Origin: Trichormus sp. NMC-1
GTDB lineage: Bacteria; Cyanobacteriota; Cyanobacteriia; Cyanobacteriales; Nostocaceae
DNA length: 64,000 bases
Direction of reading: 5' to 3'
NCBI RefSeq assembly: GCF_001858025.1
Contig: NZ_LZQD01000003.1
Span: forward strand, 309,692 to 373,691
The notes under the pieces were generated by a model that worked only from the letters and a program-made list of their open reading frames with translations, made no database searches and was not told the origin of the DNA. The translations under genes were made by a program, and so were the position numbers. Position 1 is the first letter of the stretch, and each line of letters opens with the position of its first letter. Shown piece after piece: positions 9,761-17,114 of the stretch.

Positions 9761-12637
9761 ATGAATATGACAGATATTTATCACGATTTTATTTATACAG
9801 ACTGGATATTAATTGAAAACCAGTTTAACCCTGAGTTATTGCACCCTAGAGAAACAATTTTCACCATCGGTAACGGCTACTTGGGGACAAGGGGAAGTTT
9901 TGAAGAAGGCTATCCTCGCGCTTTATCAGCGACTTTTATTCATGGTGTTTATGATGATGTGCCGGTAGTTTATACGGAACTCGCCAATTGTCCAGATTGG
10001 CTACCATTGGTAGTAATAATTGATGGGGAACGCTTCCGCCTTAACCAAGGTGAAATATTAACATATAACAGACAACTTGACCTGCGTCAGGGAGTTCTCA
10101 GCCGTTCTGTGCGTTGGCGTAGTCCCAAAGGGAAGACCATAGATATCAATTTTGAACGCTTCGCCAGCCTAGCAGATCACCATGTCTTAGGGCAACGCTG
10201 CCAGTTAACACCAGTAGATTTTCATGGGTTAATCGAAATAGAAGCTAGTATTAATGGCTACCCGGAAAATCAAGGTTTCAATCATTGGGAAGGACTAGAT
10301 CAAGGTAAGATTGACAAAGGGTTCTGGTTACACAGTCGCACCCGCAACACGCAGATAGATATCAGCATGGCGGCGCGGATGACCATATCAGGAACTGAAG
10401 CGGTGCTGCAAGTTAATACTGCACCTGGCTATCCTACTGTCAGCGCCACTTTTTTCGCTGAATCAGAACAGACTGTGACATTAGAGAAAATTGTGACAGT
10501 TTTTACCTCGCGGGATGTTGAGCAACCAGTAACAACAGCACTAGAAAAACTCGCTCAACTACCAGACTATATCACCCTCCGCAATGCCAATGAAAAAGCC
10601 TGGGCTGAGGTTTGGCAACAAAGTGATATTGTGATTGAGGGTGATATTACCGCCGCTTTTGCAGTTCGCTACAACATATTTCAATTACTAATTGCTGCGA
10701 AACGTGATGATGACAAGGTGAGTATTCCCGCTAAAACTCTGTCTGGATTTGGCTATCATGGTCATGTTTTTTGGGATACAGAAATCTTTATCCTGCCATT
10801 TTTTACTTTCACCCAACCAGCCATAGCTCGAAATCTGCTCAGTTACCGCTATCACACTTTAAATGGAGCGCGACGCAAGGCGCTTCATTATGGATATCAA
10901 GGGGCAATGTTTGCTTGGGAAAGTGCTGTGACAGGGGATGAAGTCACACCTAGATGGTCACTACCGAATGATTTTTATGCTGAAGATGTGCGGATTTGGT
11001 GTCGTGATCGGGAAATTCATATTAGCGCAGATATTACCTATGGGGCTTGGAACTACTGGCAGGTAACTGGGGACGACGAGTGGATGCGAGATTATGGCGC
11101 AGAGATGATATTGGATACCGCTATTTTCTGGAGTAGCCGCGTAGAGTTTAATTCTCAAACTCAACGGTATGAAATTCGCGGGGTGATAGGTGCAGATGAA
11201 TACCACGAGTTAGTACATAACAATAGCTTTACTAACCGCATGGTGCAATGGCATTTAGAAAAAGCTTGTCTAGTTGATGATTGGTTACGTGGTCAGTTCC
11301 CAGAAAAATCAGCGGAATTAGCCGAGAAATTGCAACTGACAACCGAAATCAGAACTCATTGGCAAGAAATCATTAACAAAATTTGGATTTCTTATAACCC
11401 AGAAACGGAATTAATTGAGCAATGTGAGGGATTTTTCCAATTAGAAGATATCAATTTAGCCGACTACGAACCACGCCAAAAGTCAATGCAAACCGTCTTG
11501 GGAATTGAAGGAGCCAACAAACGCCAAGTCCTCAAGCAGCCAGATGTGTTAATGCTAATTTATCTCATGCGAGAATCGGCTGAATTTCCCTACAATCAGA
11601 AAACATTACAAGCAAATTGGGACTACTATGCACCTCGCACAGATATCACCTATGGTTCTTCTCTGGGACCGGCAATTCACGCGATTTTAGCCGCCGATTT
11701 AGGCAAATCACAGGCAGCATATAATCTGTTTATGCAAGCCGCTATGGTGGATTTGCAAGATAAACGCGGTAACACTCAAGATGGAATTCACGGTGCTAGT
11801 GCTGGGGGAATTTGGCAGGTTGTAGTTTTCGGATTTGGTGGTATCCAATTTCAGGATAATATCCCCGTAGCTAATCCCCACCTACCAGCAGGTTGGACAC
11901 GTCTCCAATTTAAGTTACACTGGCACGGTAAATGGCACGATTTTGATTTACGTCCCTCCGCTTTATCTCCCCAAGTTCCCAACATCCGGGGAATTATCTT
12001 TGATTTAGATGGTGTGTTGACAGATACCGCAGACTATCACTACCAAGCTTGGCAAAAGTTAGCAGATGAAGAGGGTATACCTTTTAACCGCCAAGCTAAT
12101 GAAGCATTGCGGGGTGTTTCTCGTCGCGCTTCTCTAATGTTGATTATTGGTGATAGACGATATTCAGAAGTGCAAATTCAGGAGATGATGGAACGCAAGA
12201 ATGACTATTATGTGAAATTGATTCACAATATTACGTCTAAGGATTTGTTACCTGGGGCGGTTTCTCTGTTGGATGACTTGCGCCAAGCTGGAATCAAAAT
12301 AGCCCTGGGTTCAGCAAGTAAAAATGCTCGTGTGGTCATTGAACGATTAGGAATTGCGGATAAATTTGATGCTGTGGCTGATGGTTATAGTGTGCAAGAA
12401 CCCAAACCAGCCCCGGATTTATTTCTTTATGCCGCCAAACAGCTAGGAATCCCACCTAGTCAATGTGCAGTTTTTGAAGATGCAGCGGCAGGTATTCAGG
12501 CAGCTAAAGCAGCGGGAATGTGGGCGGTAGGACTAGGGCCTGTTGAGAGAGTCGGGGCTGCTGATGTTGTTTTATCTAGCCTAGCAGGTGTCAAATGGGA
12601 AAATTTAAGACAAGTAGGTGGGCATGAGATAATTTAG
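9761..12637 (+). CDS. Bifunctional GH65 disaccharide phosphorylase / beta-phosphoglucomutase
   Basis: A 958-residue fusion. Residues 1 to about 745 are a GH65 phosphorylase of the maltose/trehalose/kojibiose type, with the catalytic acid in ADEYHE and a phosphate-site region GIHGASAGGIW. Residues about 755-950 are a HAD-family beta-phosphoglucomutase with nucleophile motif FDLDGVLTDT and a late ED-x-AAG motif. The two halves catalyse consecutive steps: disaccharide plus phosphate gives beta-glucose 1-phosphate, then glucose 6-phosphate. The exact disaccharide cannot be assigned. It follows sucrose synthase and the TATAGCA element. The ATG at 9761 has only a weak ribosome site, and a second ATG lies two codons later. 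Confidence 0.9.
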   Translation: MNMTDIYHDFIYTDWILIENQFNPELLHPRETIFTIGNGYLGTRGSFEEGYPRALSATFIHGVYDDVPVVYTELANCPDWLPLVVIIDGERFRLNQGEILTYNRQLDLRQGVLSRSVRWRSPKGKTIDINFERFASLADHHVLGQRCQLTPVDFHGLIEIEASINGYPENQGFNHWEGLDQGKIDKGFWLHSRTRNTQIDISMAARMTISGTEAVLQVNTAPGYPTVSATFFAESEQTVTLEKIVTVFTSRDVEQPVTTALEKLAQLPDYITLRNANEKAWAEVWQQSDIVIEGDITAAFAVRYNIFQLLIAAKRDDDKVSIPAKTLSGFGYHGHVFWDTEIFILPFFTFTQPAIARNLLSYRYHTLNGARRKALHYGYQGAMFAWESAVTGDEVTPRWSLPNDFYAEDVRIWCRDREIHISADITYGAWNYWQVTGDDEWMRDYGAEMILDTAIFWSSRVEFNSQTQRYEIRGVIGADEYHELVHNNSFTNRMVQWHLEKACLVDDWLRGQFPEKSAELAEKLQLTTEIRTHWQEIINKIWISYNPETELIEQCEGFFQLEDINLADYEPRQKSMQTVLGIEGANKRQVLKQPDVLMLIYLMRESAEFPYNQKTLQANWDYYAPRTDITYGSSLGPAIHAILAADLGKSQAAYNLFMQAAMVDLQDKRGNTQDGIHGASAGGIWQVVVFGFGGIQFQDNIPVANPHLPAGWTRLQFKLHWHGKWHDFDLRPSALSPQVPNIRGIIFDLDGVLTDTADYHYQAWQKLADEEGIPFNRQANEALRGVSRRASLMLIIGDRRYSEVQIQEMMERKNDYYVKLIHNITSKDLLPGAVSLLDDLRQAGIKIALGSASKNARVVIERLGIADKFDAVADGYSVQEPKPAPDLFLYAAKQLGIPPSQCAVFEDAAAGIQAAKAAGMWAVGLGPVERVGAADVVLSSLAGVKWENLRQVGGHEII

Positions 12638-12639
12638 AA

Positions 12640-13182
12640 CTACCGACCGGTGGCGATCGCTTCTCCTGCGGTTTTCCAAGCTGCAAAGCTAGGCGGAAAA
12701 CCCCGTACATTCTCGTAGCCTAATAGGTGAAGTGTCATTACCCCCATTGCCGAGCGATAACCGGAGGAGCAATACAACACCACAGGGCGTAGGCGTAGCC
12801 CGCCGAAGGCATCGCGCGGAATCTGATTTAGATTGTGTGACAGGGTTCGCAGGGGAATGTTAATGGCGTTAGGTATGTGTCCAGAGCGATACTCAGAAGG
12901 TTCTCGCACATCTACTAACATGGGTTGAGATTTCTTTAACAGGCTTTTTAACTCTTCGACATTGGCAATTGTGTAATAGCCTGCTGGAATCGATGTGAGA
13001 AAGCTATCAACTCCCGATTCCAGATTGGTTGGTTTAGGCAGAGTTTGCATCTTTGCTTGAGATATTGATTCAGCTTCCGTGAGAGTTGCTGCTAGGATCG
13101 GGTTTTGTCCAATACCAAGCAAGAGGCAAAACCAGATCGCAAATGCCAGTAATACGCTCTGAATTGATTTCTTAAATATCAT
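12640..13182 (-). CDS. Exported rhodanese-domain protein with an in-frame repeat insertion
   Basis: About 180 residues from ATG 13182; an upstream ATG at 13194 is also possible. A hydrophobic N-terminal segment (VLLAFAIWFCLLLGIG) suggests a signal peptide or anchor, so the domain probably lies outside the cytoplasm. The rhodanese domain has DVREPSEYRSGHIPNAINI and the active-site loop LYCSSGYRSA with the sulfur-carrying Cys. Between IPR and PVVLYC sits DAFGGLRLR, encoded by a GC-rich repeat seen in other Nostocales (about 12787-12813). Sulfur transfer or a redox role is inferred. It heads the 3' end of a minus-strand cluster. Confidence 0.8.
   Translation of the reverse strand: MIFKKSIQSVLLAFAIWFCLLLGIGQNPILAATLTEAESISQAKMQTLPKPTNLESGVDSFLTSIPAGYYTIANVEELKSLLKKSQPMLVDVREPSEYRSGHIPNAINIPLRTLSHNLNQIPRDAFGGLRLRPVVLYCSSGYRSAMGVMTLHLLGYENVRGFPPSFAAWKTAGEAIATGR
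12787..12813. repeat. Short dispersed repeat inside the rhodanese gene
   Basis: GCGTAGGCGTAGCCCGCCG followed by AAGGCATCG. It is translated in frame as DAFGGLRLR just before the catalytic loop. Similar GC-rich tracts lie outside genes at 15521-15599 and 58447-58480. Confidence 0.65.
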
Positions 13183-13209
13183 ATAATTTCGCAATTGTAA
13201 GGGAACAAG

Positions 13210-13776
13210 TCAATTAATTATGGCGTTGAATATGTAGCCGATGCTGATAATGCCAACGGTTATTAACCCGACAAATACAGCTAATAATTGGAGTCGTAGC
13301 ACTTTTTTGAGAATCACCATTTCAGGAAGAGATAGTGCTGTTACTGCCATTTTGAAAGCTAAAACTTGCCTCCAAGTTAACGCCACTGCTTCTAGGTTGT
13401 CTTCCCCTTCTAGAGGTATTTGTTGATGCAATACTGTTCGGTTAAGGAAATGTAGGTTGGGTTGAGCGACAGCAAAACCCAACATCATCAGGGGTTTTGT
13501 TGGGTTTCCTTACGTCAACCCAACCTACGATATAACAACGTTTTAGCCTTAACCGAGTAGTATTGTTTGTTGATGAGATTTTTGCAATTCCCAAACAAAT
13601 GGTTCTACCCATTTTTCTAATCTCAGGAGTCCGATGATGTATCCAGAGGCGATAGCTGCGCTGACCGAAGGTATCGCTAAACCCACGCCAAAGCCAATAT
13701 AGATCAGCGTCACCTTCAACCCAAACAATCCCCAGAGAAGGATAACAGCAACCTCATTTACCATTGGCGCTGCCAT
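13210..13776 (-). pseudogene. Broken permease of the YraQ/ArsP-like (DUF318) family
   Basis: Two fragments read on the minus strand. The upstream one (13549-13776) starts just after an in-frame stop and carries SYLMAAPMVNEVAVILLWG, a conserved block of this predicted permease family. The downstream one (13210 to about 13438) carries ALSLPEMVILKKVLRLQLLA and the last membrane segment. A 117-bp palindromic element separates them, with a frame break. The front of the gene is also missing, so no functional permease is expected. The family is thought to move metalloid or organic solutes across the inner membrane. Confidence 0.7.
13439..13555. mobile_element. 117-bp nested-palindrome element inserted in the permease gene
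   Basis: Three concentric inverted repeats are visible: CGGTTAAGG (13439-13447) with CCTTAACCG (13547-13555); TAGGTTGGGTTGA (13453-13465) with TCAACCCAACCTA (13515-13527); AAACCCAACA (13475-13484) with TGTTGGGTTT (13498-13507). The whole could fold into a long cruciform. A shorter decayed relative lies at 42160-42244. Confidence 0.75.
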
Positions 13777-13817
13777 CAGATAAGAATTCTAATTCAATTC
13801 TCTCTCTACTGAATCCA

Positions 13818-13858
13818 AGCGATACGCGCAGCGTAAAGCCTCTGGCTTATCGCTAACG
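13818..13858. repeat. Palindromic dispersed repeat
   Basis: AGCGATA...TATCGCT encloses AAGCCtctGGCTT. It overlaps the last codons of the GIN-domain lipoprotein gene, so the protein's C-terminus may be repeat-derived. Confidence 0.5.
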
Positions 13859-14515
13859 TTTCTTGACTGACCCCACGCCCCGCCGAGATTCCCGAACTTG
13901 AGGAGAGCCAATATACTCTATTGAACCCACGCCGGATACAGTCGCATCTAACTGCTGAGTGACATTAACCACAGCACTCCCCACGCCGCTATTGCGAACC
14001 GTCGCCTGCTTAGTCTTGAAATTCTCACCTTGGAAACTTCCAACCCCCGAAAGATCGAGTTCCAGCACATCGACACTGCCGGCGATTGTCATGCTACCCA
14101 CCCCATCAAGGAAAACTGACAACCGTTTACCTTGGATATCCTTTACTTCAACACTACCGACACCATCTATATTCAAGCTCTCTAGGCTCTTCACCTCCAC
14201 AAGGAACTCAATGGGCTTGATGGGATTCATACTAGTATCTTTTCTAATGGTGAGATACAGCACCTTGTCAGCTACACGACTTTCTAGCAACGGCAGAATG
14301 TTGTCGTCGGCGGTAATCGTGAGGGACTCTTTTCCTGTTTGCTGTATCGTAATTTTGCCGATAGATTTACTAGAAATAGATGAGAATCTACCCACTTCTC
14401 TAGATTCGGTCTTAACTATTCCAGAGCCTCTAACCCCACCCAAACTGAGAGAGCAGCCTGTTAATAGACTCAAAGCTGTTAAACACGCAACCAAACTGGA
14501 TAGATTAGATTTCAT
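13853..14515 (-). CDS. GIN-domain (DUF2807) lipoprotein
   Basis: About 220 residues from ATG 14515 (MKSNLSS). The N-terminus has a lipobox, LSLLTGCSL. The rest is a beta-helical head-GIN domain with repeated VEVK, GVGS and SGVGS turns, as in DUF2807 putative auto-transporter adhesin-like proteins. The protein should be tethered at the periplasmic side of a membrane. Function is unknown. DUF2807 genes often lie near PspC genes, as here. An upstream ATG at 14536 would overlap the preceding gene and hide the lipobox, so it is not used. Confidence 0.8.
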   Translation of the reverse strand: MKSNLSSLVACLTALSLLTGCSLSLGGVRGSGIVKTESREVGRFSSISSKSIGKITIQQTGKESLTITADDNILPLLESRVADKVLYLTIRKDTSMNPIKPIEFLVEVKSLESLNIDGVGSVEVKDIQGKRLSVFLDGVGSMTIAGSVDVLELDLSGVGSFQGENFKTKQATVRNSGVGSAVVNVTQQLDATVSGVGSIEYIGSPQVRESRRGVGSVKKR

Positions 14516-14522
14516 GATTTGC

Positions 14523-14888
14523 CTACCTTGGCTCAAGGTGTCTTAAATGTCCATCCATCCATTGATCAATAAGAATTCCAACTCCAAATCCGCCAATCAA
14601 GAAGAATAGTGTCCCTATCCACAGATTATTAAAAATGTATAGTGCCAAAGTAAATGATGTTATTCCACTTACCATCACCCCCGTGATGATTGTTGTCCAT
14701 ACCCACAAAGAATTAGCTTTGACATGAGACACCTTTCCGCATTGGGAACATCGATAACCTCCTAATGGTGCAGCCCAGTATTGCCGCCAAGTTAAGGGAA
14801 AAGAATACTGGCAATAGGGACACACTAATGGCTTCTTTAAGCCTCTACTTTTGGAATGAGAAGTTCGATGGTTAGTGGGTAAACTCAT
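14523..14888 (-). CDS. Zinc-ribbon membrane protein of unknown function
   Basis: 121 residues. CPYC and CSQC form a likely zinc ribbon near residues 18-50, followed by two membrane segments (WTTIITGVMVSGITSFTLAL and WIGTLFFLIGGFGVGILI). Family not recognised. It ends 7 bases before the start of the GIN lipoprotein, so the two are probably co-transcribed. Confidence 0.7.
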   Translation of the reverse strand: MSLPTNHRTSHSKSRGLKKPLVCPYCQYSFPLTWRQYWAAPLGGYRCSQCGKVSHVKANSLWVWTTIITGVMVSGITSFTLALYIFNNLWIGTLFFLIGGFGVGILIDQWMDGHLRHLEPR

Positions 14889-14937
14889 GGGGTTCTCCTA
14901 GCGGTCGGTGTTCAGACTTCTTGATTTCCAGCACCTA

Positions 14938-15489
14938 CTAAATGGTCTGCGGTAGGGGTTTGAGTGGGAACGCCAACCATAACCAAAGGTAGAGAAATAA
15001 AATCAGTCCAGGGATAGCAACGGCTAAAATAACGGTGACAATCCGAACGCCTTGAATGGGTAGTCGCCAATGCTGGGCGATCGCTGCACATATCCCTGCA
15101 ATTACTTTGTGGCGACGACTGCGGTAAATAGAGGAGAGGCTAGACAAACGCTTGACTTTGATCACCCAAGACATCAGGAGTCCAATCACACCCAAAACAG
15201 CCGATGGTATGGTGATGATCGCCAGCCAATGGGCAAATACCATCCCTGCAACTAGGTCTCCGTGCCAGGATGGGCCTGGACAAACAAAGATGATCGCTTC
15301 CGCCTCACAACCAAAGTGGTCAGATAAACGTAGCCCTCCCCAAGCTAGTAGGAGTGGAAAGGCTCCATAAAAGATACAAAAGCCAAATAAAGCTAAGTAC
15401 CCACGCATCGAAGGTGATCTGAGAATGGCGATCGCCGCAGCTGCTGGAGCGACCAAAAACAGGGTCAAAGCTAAAGGCAAGTAAACCAT
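14938..15489 (-). CDS. PspC-domain membrane protein
   Basis: 183 residues from ATG 15489 (MVYLPLAL). Several N-terminal membrane segments precede a C-terminal PspC domain: RSRRHKVIAGICAAIAQHW, then a hydrophobic helix ending LWLWLAFPL. PspC proteins belong to envelope-stress circuits. The reading frame continues upstream to 15723, but that part is translated palindromic repeat and the next gene's tail, so the later ATG is preferred. Part of a minus-strand envelope cluster. Confidence 0.75.
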   Translation of the reverse strand: MVYLPLALTLFLVAPAAAAIAILRSPSMRGYLALFGFCIFYGAFPLLLAWGGLRLSDHFGCEAEAIIFVCPGPSWHGDLVAGMVFAHWLAIITIPSAVLGVIGLLMSWVIKVKRLSSLSSIYRSRRHKVIAGICAAIAQHWRLPIQGVRIVTVILAVAIPGLILFLYLWLWLAFPLKPLPQTI

Positions 15490-15520
15490 TCTTTTACATC
15501 TATAATGATCCAGTCTGTTG

Positions 15521-15599
15521 GATGGCGATAGCTGCGCTCGCCGTACCCCTCCGGGGAAGCAAGCTACGCGTAGCGTCTCGTAGAGAAGGCATCGCATCT
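15521..15599. repeat. GC-rich palindromic dispersed repeat
   Basis: Contains GGCGATAGCTGCGCTCGCCG and GCTACGCGTAGCGTCTCG followed by TAGAGAAGGC. The motif TCGTAGAGAAG reappears inverted at 58447-58480. It fills the gap between the PspC and DsbA-like genes. Confidence 0.65.
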
Positions 15600-15619
15600 T
15601 TTCATTTATGTTTGCATTC

Positions 15620-16297
15620 CTAACACCAAGATTGTTCGCCCGGCGGATTGTGTAGTAACTCCCGAATATTGGCTTCGATGACCCGATAGCCCACATTGCC
15701 GTTGAGTCTCTGCCGTCCTTCATTAAAAATCAGGGTGGGGCTGACTGTAACTGTATGCTCTTTAACTAATTCAAAATCCTGGGATAGCTTGGCATAAGCC
15801 TCACCACTATCAATTTGAGCTTCGATAGCTGCGATCGGCAGTCCTAATTCCTCGGCAATTCCAAATTGCACCTTGCGGTCAGAAACATCTGCCAGTTGGG
15901 TAAAAAACGCTTCTCGAAATGCCCAGGTTGCTTTTTCAAATACCTGTTGAGTTGGCTCTACTAAATCCTTCGTTTCTAGTAGTTGAATCGCATGGAGAAA
16001 CAAATGACAGGATGTCGATGAAAATGGTGTTATCTTAGTCCAAATATCAGGATGAAGGCTGATGTGATCAAATTTTTTGGCAACCCCCTGAACATGATCG
16101 CTGTATCCTTGCAATCCCCCTCTTTCTCGCCATCGGTTCTCCAATTTTTCACGAGCAACACCAAAGACGGGGACAAAGTGGTGTGCAATAGCAATCTTGT
16201 CTTCAAAGGTTGTTTTCAACTCATCTAGCCGGATTTGAGCAATATAAGCCCAAACGCAGAGAACATCGGAAAAGTAAAAAATACGAATCGGTTCCAT
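15620..16297 (-). CDS. DsbA-family oxidoreductase-like protein (FrnE/HCCA isomerase fold)
   Basis: 225 residues. The N-terminal FYFSDVLCVWAY matches the DsbA/FrnE thioredoxin-fold start, and the C-terminal VTVSPTLIFNEG contains the cis-proline loop. The active-site CxxC is absent: the position reads LCVW, with a single Cys. That points away from disulfide exchange and towards a glutathione-S-transferase-kappa or isomerase-like role. It sits 12 bases downstream of the Rieske gene, so an operon is likely. Confidence 0.75.
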   Translation of the reverse strand: MEPIRIFYFSDVLCVWAYIAQIRLDELKTTFEDKIAIAHHFVPVFGVAREKLENRWRERGGLQGYSDHVQGVAKKFDHISLHPDIWTKITPFSSTSCHLFLHAIQLLETKDLVEPTQQVFEKATWAFREAFFTQLADVSDRKVQFGIAEELGLPIAAIEAQIDSGEAYAKLSQDFELVKEHTVTVSPTLIFNEGRQRLNGNVGYRVIEANIRELLHNPPGEQSWC

Positions 16298-16309
16298 ATC
16301 ACTTCATCC

Positions 16310-16846
16310 TTAGACCCACCAGGGTTTCTTTCCAGTGCGAGGATCGGTTTTGGTCCAGGGCGAAATCAAAATACTATTATTGATCACTGCAACTTGGACA
16401 ATCTTCAGAGGCAGAGGAGCCGGACCACGCACCACCGTTCCATCTGGAGCATAGCGCGAACCATGACAGGGACACTGAAACTCCTGATCCAGAGGATTCC
16501 AGGGGAAGGTACAACCAAGGTGAGTGCAGTTATCCACCAGCCCAATATGATCTAGTGTATTATCTTCTTTGACAATTAGGTAAGTGGGTTCTCCTGCCAA
16601 ACCTGCAACCAAGGCGCGGGTTCCAGGGGGTTCTGCCAGAATTTGCGTGGCTGGTATTTGTTTCCCCAAAATATCTTTAGCAAGAATAGCACCCCCTGCT
16701 CCCGTTTTTTCGGCTGGAGCAATGAAGAATTTGCCAACAGGATAAAGCGCAGCACCAGCAGTGACAGCAACAGTTGCTCCTGTAATAAAGTTAAGTAGTT
16801 GCCGTCTTGATAGGGATGGACTTTCGAGTGGAATACTATTGTCCAC
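16310..16846 (-). CDS. petC: Rieske iron-sulfur protein (PetC-like)
   Basis: 178 residues, matching cytochrome b6f Rieske subunits. A twin-arginine-like start (SRRQLLNF) precedes one membrane helix. The soluble domain has the 2Fe-2S ligands in CTHLGC and CPCHGSRY. It would transfer electrons from plastoquinol to plastocyanin or cytochrome c6. Cyanobacteria carry several petC copies. This one lies apart from petA, in a redox/envelope cluster, so it is probably an accessory paralogue (inference). Confidence 0.9.
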   Translation of the reverse strand: MDNSIPLESPSLSRRQLLNFITGATVAVTAGAALYPVGKFFIAPAEKTGAGGAILAKDILGKQIPATQILAEPPGTRALVAGLAGEPTYLIVKEDNTLDHIGLVDNCTHLGCTFPWNPLDQEFQCPCHGSRYAPDGTVVRGPAPLPLKIVQVAVINNSILISPWTKTDPRTGKKPWWV

Positions 16847-17043
16847 GTATGGAACTCCTTAAAAGTCGATGAGTGAATTCCCATGCCTAATCCTGTACCG
16901 CTGTAAATAAAAAGTCCTAGATAAAACAATGCCATAGCCAACAACAGACGGATTAAGCCATCTAACGAACCAACATTCGTTTTTATAACTGTAATCTCCA
17001 ATATTGAATGGGTTGTAAAACCTTTAGAAAACCCTTGGTGCAA
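16847..17043 (-). pseudogene. Truncated DUF2892 (YgaP-like) membrane protein
   Basis: The frame contains TNVGSLDGLIRLLLAMALFY and the first half of a DUF2892 domain. After GLGMG it loses similarity and runs into the petC start region, so the second membrane helix is missing. No good start codon precedes the domain. DUF2892 is fused to rhodanese in E. coli YgaP, and a rhodanese gene lies in the same cluster here, which suggests a former functional link. Confidence 0.55.
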
Positions 17044-17114
17044 TTATGCAAGAAGCAACTTTCAAGGGATTGAAATTTTTTCTGATCTTCTCTTGTATTA
17101 TAACCTGGAAATGG

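Noticed and set aside
13959-14546. Long plus-strand open frame opposite the GIN-domain lipoprotein
   Set aside because: It is the antisense of a well-supported lipoprotein gene, with no domain of its own.
15490-15723. Longer start for the PspC-domain protein
   Set aside because: The extension is translated palindromic repeat and overlaps the DsbA-like gene. ATG 15489 begins directly at the membrane domain.
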